A stretch of 7,032 bases of DNA from an uncultured Bacteroidota bacterium (lineage in GTDB: Bacteria; Bacteroidota; Bacteroidia; Chitinophagales; Chitinophagaceae): assembly GCA_903912435.1 (NCBI GenBank), contig CAIWHI010000376.1, positions 1-7,032 of the forward strand, written 5' to 3'. Positions 5,647-7,032 of the stretch are shown piece after piece; within the stretch, counting starts at the first letter, position 1; every line of letters begins with the position of its first letter. A model generated the notes under the pieces. That model made no database searches, had not been told where the DNA came from, and saw nothing but the letters and a program-made list of their open reading frames with translations. A program made the translations under genes and the position numbers.

Positions 5647-5713
5647 AATCCCTGTTCAATCAGGAGATGATATTCTAAAGGGATTTTAAGATTTTTGAAT
5701 TTTGAATTTTGAA
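5647..5713 (+). repeat. Intergenic hairpin and heptanucleotide tandem repeat between actA and actB
   Basis: Just after the actA stop, AATCCC (5647-5652) can pair with GGGATT (5680-5685), and inside that CCTG (5651-5654) can pair with CAGG (5661-5664); the two overlap by two bases. A T-rich run follows the outer arm. Then TTTTGAA is repeated three times in tandem at 5693-5713, ending eight bases before the actB ATG. The hairpin could be a partial attenuator or an mRNA end that stabilises actA. The heptamer could change copy number by slippage and so alter the actB leader. Confidence 0.5.
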
Positions 5714-5721
5714 TTTGCAAT

Positions 5722-7032
5722 ATGAGTCAAAAACAATATTGGTCGGGACTGGAAGATCTCAAAAACATTACTGAAAAAAGAGAAGTAGTGGAAAATGAGT
5801 TTAAAGAAGAGTTGCCTTTCGATTTAAGCGAAAGCTTAATGAGCGCTTCTACGCCTCGCCGCGATTTTTTGAAATTCTTAGGTTTCAGCACCTTGGCAGC
5901 AACTGTTGTTGCCAGTTGCGAAATGCCGGTACGTAAAGCAATACCTTATGCTATTAAGCCTGAAGATATTGTGCCCGGTGTACCTAATTACTATGCATCT
6001 ACTTTTGTTGATGGTGGCGATTATTGCGCTATCGTTATCAAAACAAGAGATGGTCGCCCTATTAAAGTTGAAGGCAATGAAATGTCAGCAATTTCTAAGG
6101 GTGGTAGTTCGGCCAGGGTTCAGGCTTCTGTATTAAATTTATACGATAAAGCACGTATACGTCACCCATATGGTTCTGGTAATGAAGTTACTTTCGATGC
6201 TGCCGACAGGGCAATAAAGGAAGGACTTGCAGGTAAGCCAGGTTATTTGGTTACAGGTACTGTCTTAAGTCCTACAGTAAAAGAAGTAATTGGCCAGTTC
6301 ATTGCCAAATACCCAAATATTAAACACATCACTTACGATGCCAATTCTTTCTCAGGAAGTTTATTGGCAAATGAAGCCTGCTATGGTAAGAAAACCTTAC
6401 CTGGTTACCATTTCGAAAAAGCTCAGACTATTGTAAGTATAGGTGCTGATTTCTTAGGTACATGGCTTTCTCCTATTGAGTATGCTAAGGGCTATTCTAA
6501 AGGACGTAAAATAAGTGCTAAAGAATTAAAATTATCAAAGCACTACCAATTCGAACCTACACAGACTACTACAGGAGCCGCCGCTGATTACAGGGCTACT
6601 TGTCGTCCGTCTGAAAAAGGTGCAGTTGCAGTTGCCCTTTATAATGCTGTTGTAAATGGTACCCAGCCATCTTTGAGTTCTAAAAACCTCAATAAGCTCA
6701 TAGCAAATGCTGCTGCCGACCTTAAGAAAGGCAATGGCTTAGTGGTATGTGGTGCTAATGATGTTCATATTCAGACTGTGGTTAATGCTATCAATGAAAA
6801 GATTGGTGCTAATGGCGTAACAGTTAACTGGGTTACTACAAGTAACTACAGGCAGGGTATTGATAAGGACATGGTTGACATGGTTGCTGCAATGGAAGGT
6901 GGCCAGGTAGGTTCTGTTCTTTTACACGGTGTTAACCCTGCTTACGATTATTTCGATAATAAGAAATTTGTTGCTGCCCTTTCAAAAGTTCCAATGTCAG
7001 TTTCTTTTGCCGACAGGATGGACGAAACAGCT
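5722..7032 (+). CDS. actB: ActB: iron-sulfur/molybdopterin-like subunit of alternative complex III (partial, N-terminal 437 codons)
   Basis: The ATG at 5722 opens a frame that stays open to the right edge. The N-terminus MSQKQYWSGLEDLKN is typical of ActB. A long polar leader is followed by a twin-arginine signal, STPRRDFLKFLGFSTLAA (Arg46-Arg47), ending in VVASC with Cys66 as a possible lipidation site, so Tat export and lipid anchoring are likely. The following region resembles the molybdopterin oxidoreductase fold: TRDGRPIKVEGN (108-119), SSARVQASVLNLYDKAR (129-145) and GVNPAYDYF near the end. The N-terminal Cys cluster of true molybdenum enzymes is absent, in keeping with ActB being a cofactor-free relative. 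The C-terminal ferredoxin-like part, which should carry the iron-sulfur clusters, lies beyond the window. actC and further act genes are expected downstream. No Shine-Dalgarno is seen, which is normal for this phylum. Confidence 0.93.
   Translation, partial: MSQKQYWSGLEDLKNITEKREVVENEFKEELPFDLSESLMSASTPRRDFLKFLGFSTLAATVVASCEMPVRKAIPYAIKPEDIVPGVPNYYASTFVDGGDYCAIVIKTRDGRPIKVEGNEMSAISKGGSSARVQASVLNLYDKARIRHPYGSGNEVTFDAADRAIKEGLAGKPGYLVTGTVLSPTVKEVIGQFIAKYPNIKHITYDANSFSGSLLANEACYGKKTLPGYHFEKAQTIVSIGADFLGTWLSPIEYAKGYSKGRKISAKELKLSKHYQFEPTQTTTGAAADYRATCRPSEKGAVAVALYNAVVNGTQPSLSSKNLNKLIANAAADLKKGNGLVVCGANDVHIQTVVNAINEKIGANGVTVNWVTTSNYRQGIDKDMVDMVAAMEGGQVGSVLLHGVNPAYDYFDNKKFVAALSKVPMSVSFADRMDETA

Noticed and set aside
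5478..5720. An 80-codon minus-strand frame across the end of actA and the intergenic repeat
   Set aside because: Antisense to two haem motifs of actA. It appears open only because of the actA codon pattern and the AT-rich spacer.
5722..7032. A catalytic molybdopterin oxidoreductase such as a formate dehydrogenase or nitrate reductase
   Set aside because: The N-terminal cysteine cluster is absent, the N-terminus matches ActB, and the gene follows a pentahaem ActA.
1..7032. CRISPR array, tRNA, rRNA, insertion sequence or phage genes
   Set aside because: No repeat-spacer periodicity, no cloverleaf or rRNA-like sequence, and no transposase, integrase or phage protein motif was seen on either strand.

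Overview
The window looks like a stretch of chromosome from a Bacteroidota bacterium, probably near the Chitinophagaceae or Sphingobacteriales; the finer placement is inference. The base composition is moderately AT-rich. Start codons lack clear Shine-Dalgarno sequences. Several genes have the Bacteroidota promoter element TAnnTTTG upstream. A DUF2911 protein and the start of an alternative complex III (act) operon with a fused ActA cytochrome also fit this phylum.

Layout. (1) 1-1054, minus strand: the N-terminal 351 codons of a multi-pass membrane protein, possibly a GT-C type glycosyltransferase, running off the left edge. (2) 1055-1752: about 700 bases without a convincing gene. It holds a doubtful 45-residue ORF, a split inverted repeat, short direct repeats and a strong bulged hairpin. 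Just upstream of the next gene is a dense cluster of palindromes, one overlapping the -33 box of a good promoter. (3) 1753-2400, plus: a secreted protein built from about six 26-residue repeats. (4) 2476-2985, minus: an exported DUF2911 protein, ending at an intrinsic terminator. (5) 3248-4036, plus: an SDR-fold protein that has lost the catalytic Tyr and Lys. (6) 4037-4286: AT-rich intergenic DNA with several short inverted repeats. (7) 4365 (or 4287)-5645 and 5722-7032, plus: actA and the first 437 codons of actB, the first two genes of alternative complex III.

How the genes work together. Only actA and actB form an evident functional unit. In the complex, quinol oxidation is thought to pass electrons through the ActB iron-sulfur clusters to the ActA haems and on to a terminal oxidase. 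The remaining genes are singletons on alternating strands with their own promoters, typical of a core Bacteroidota chromosome.

I found no CRISPR array, RNA gene, insertion sequence, phage module or recognisable undescribed multi-gene system. The items most worth a second look are the palindrome cluster before the repeat protein, the catalytically degenerate SDR with an almost leaderless promoter, the uncertain non-ATG start of actA, and the heptanucleotide tandem repeat between actA and actB.
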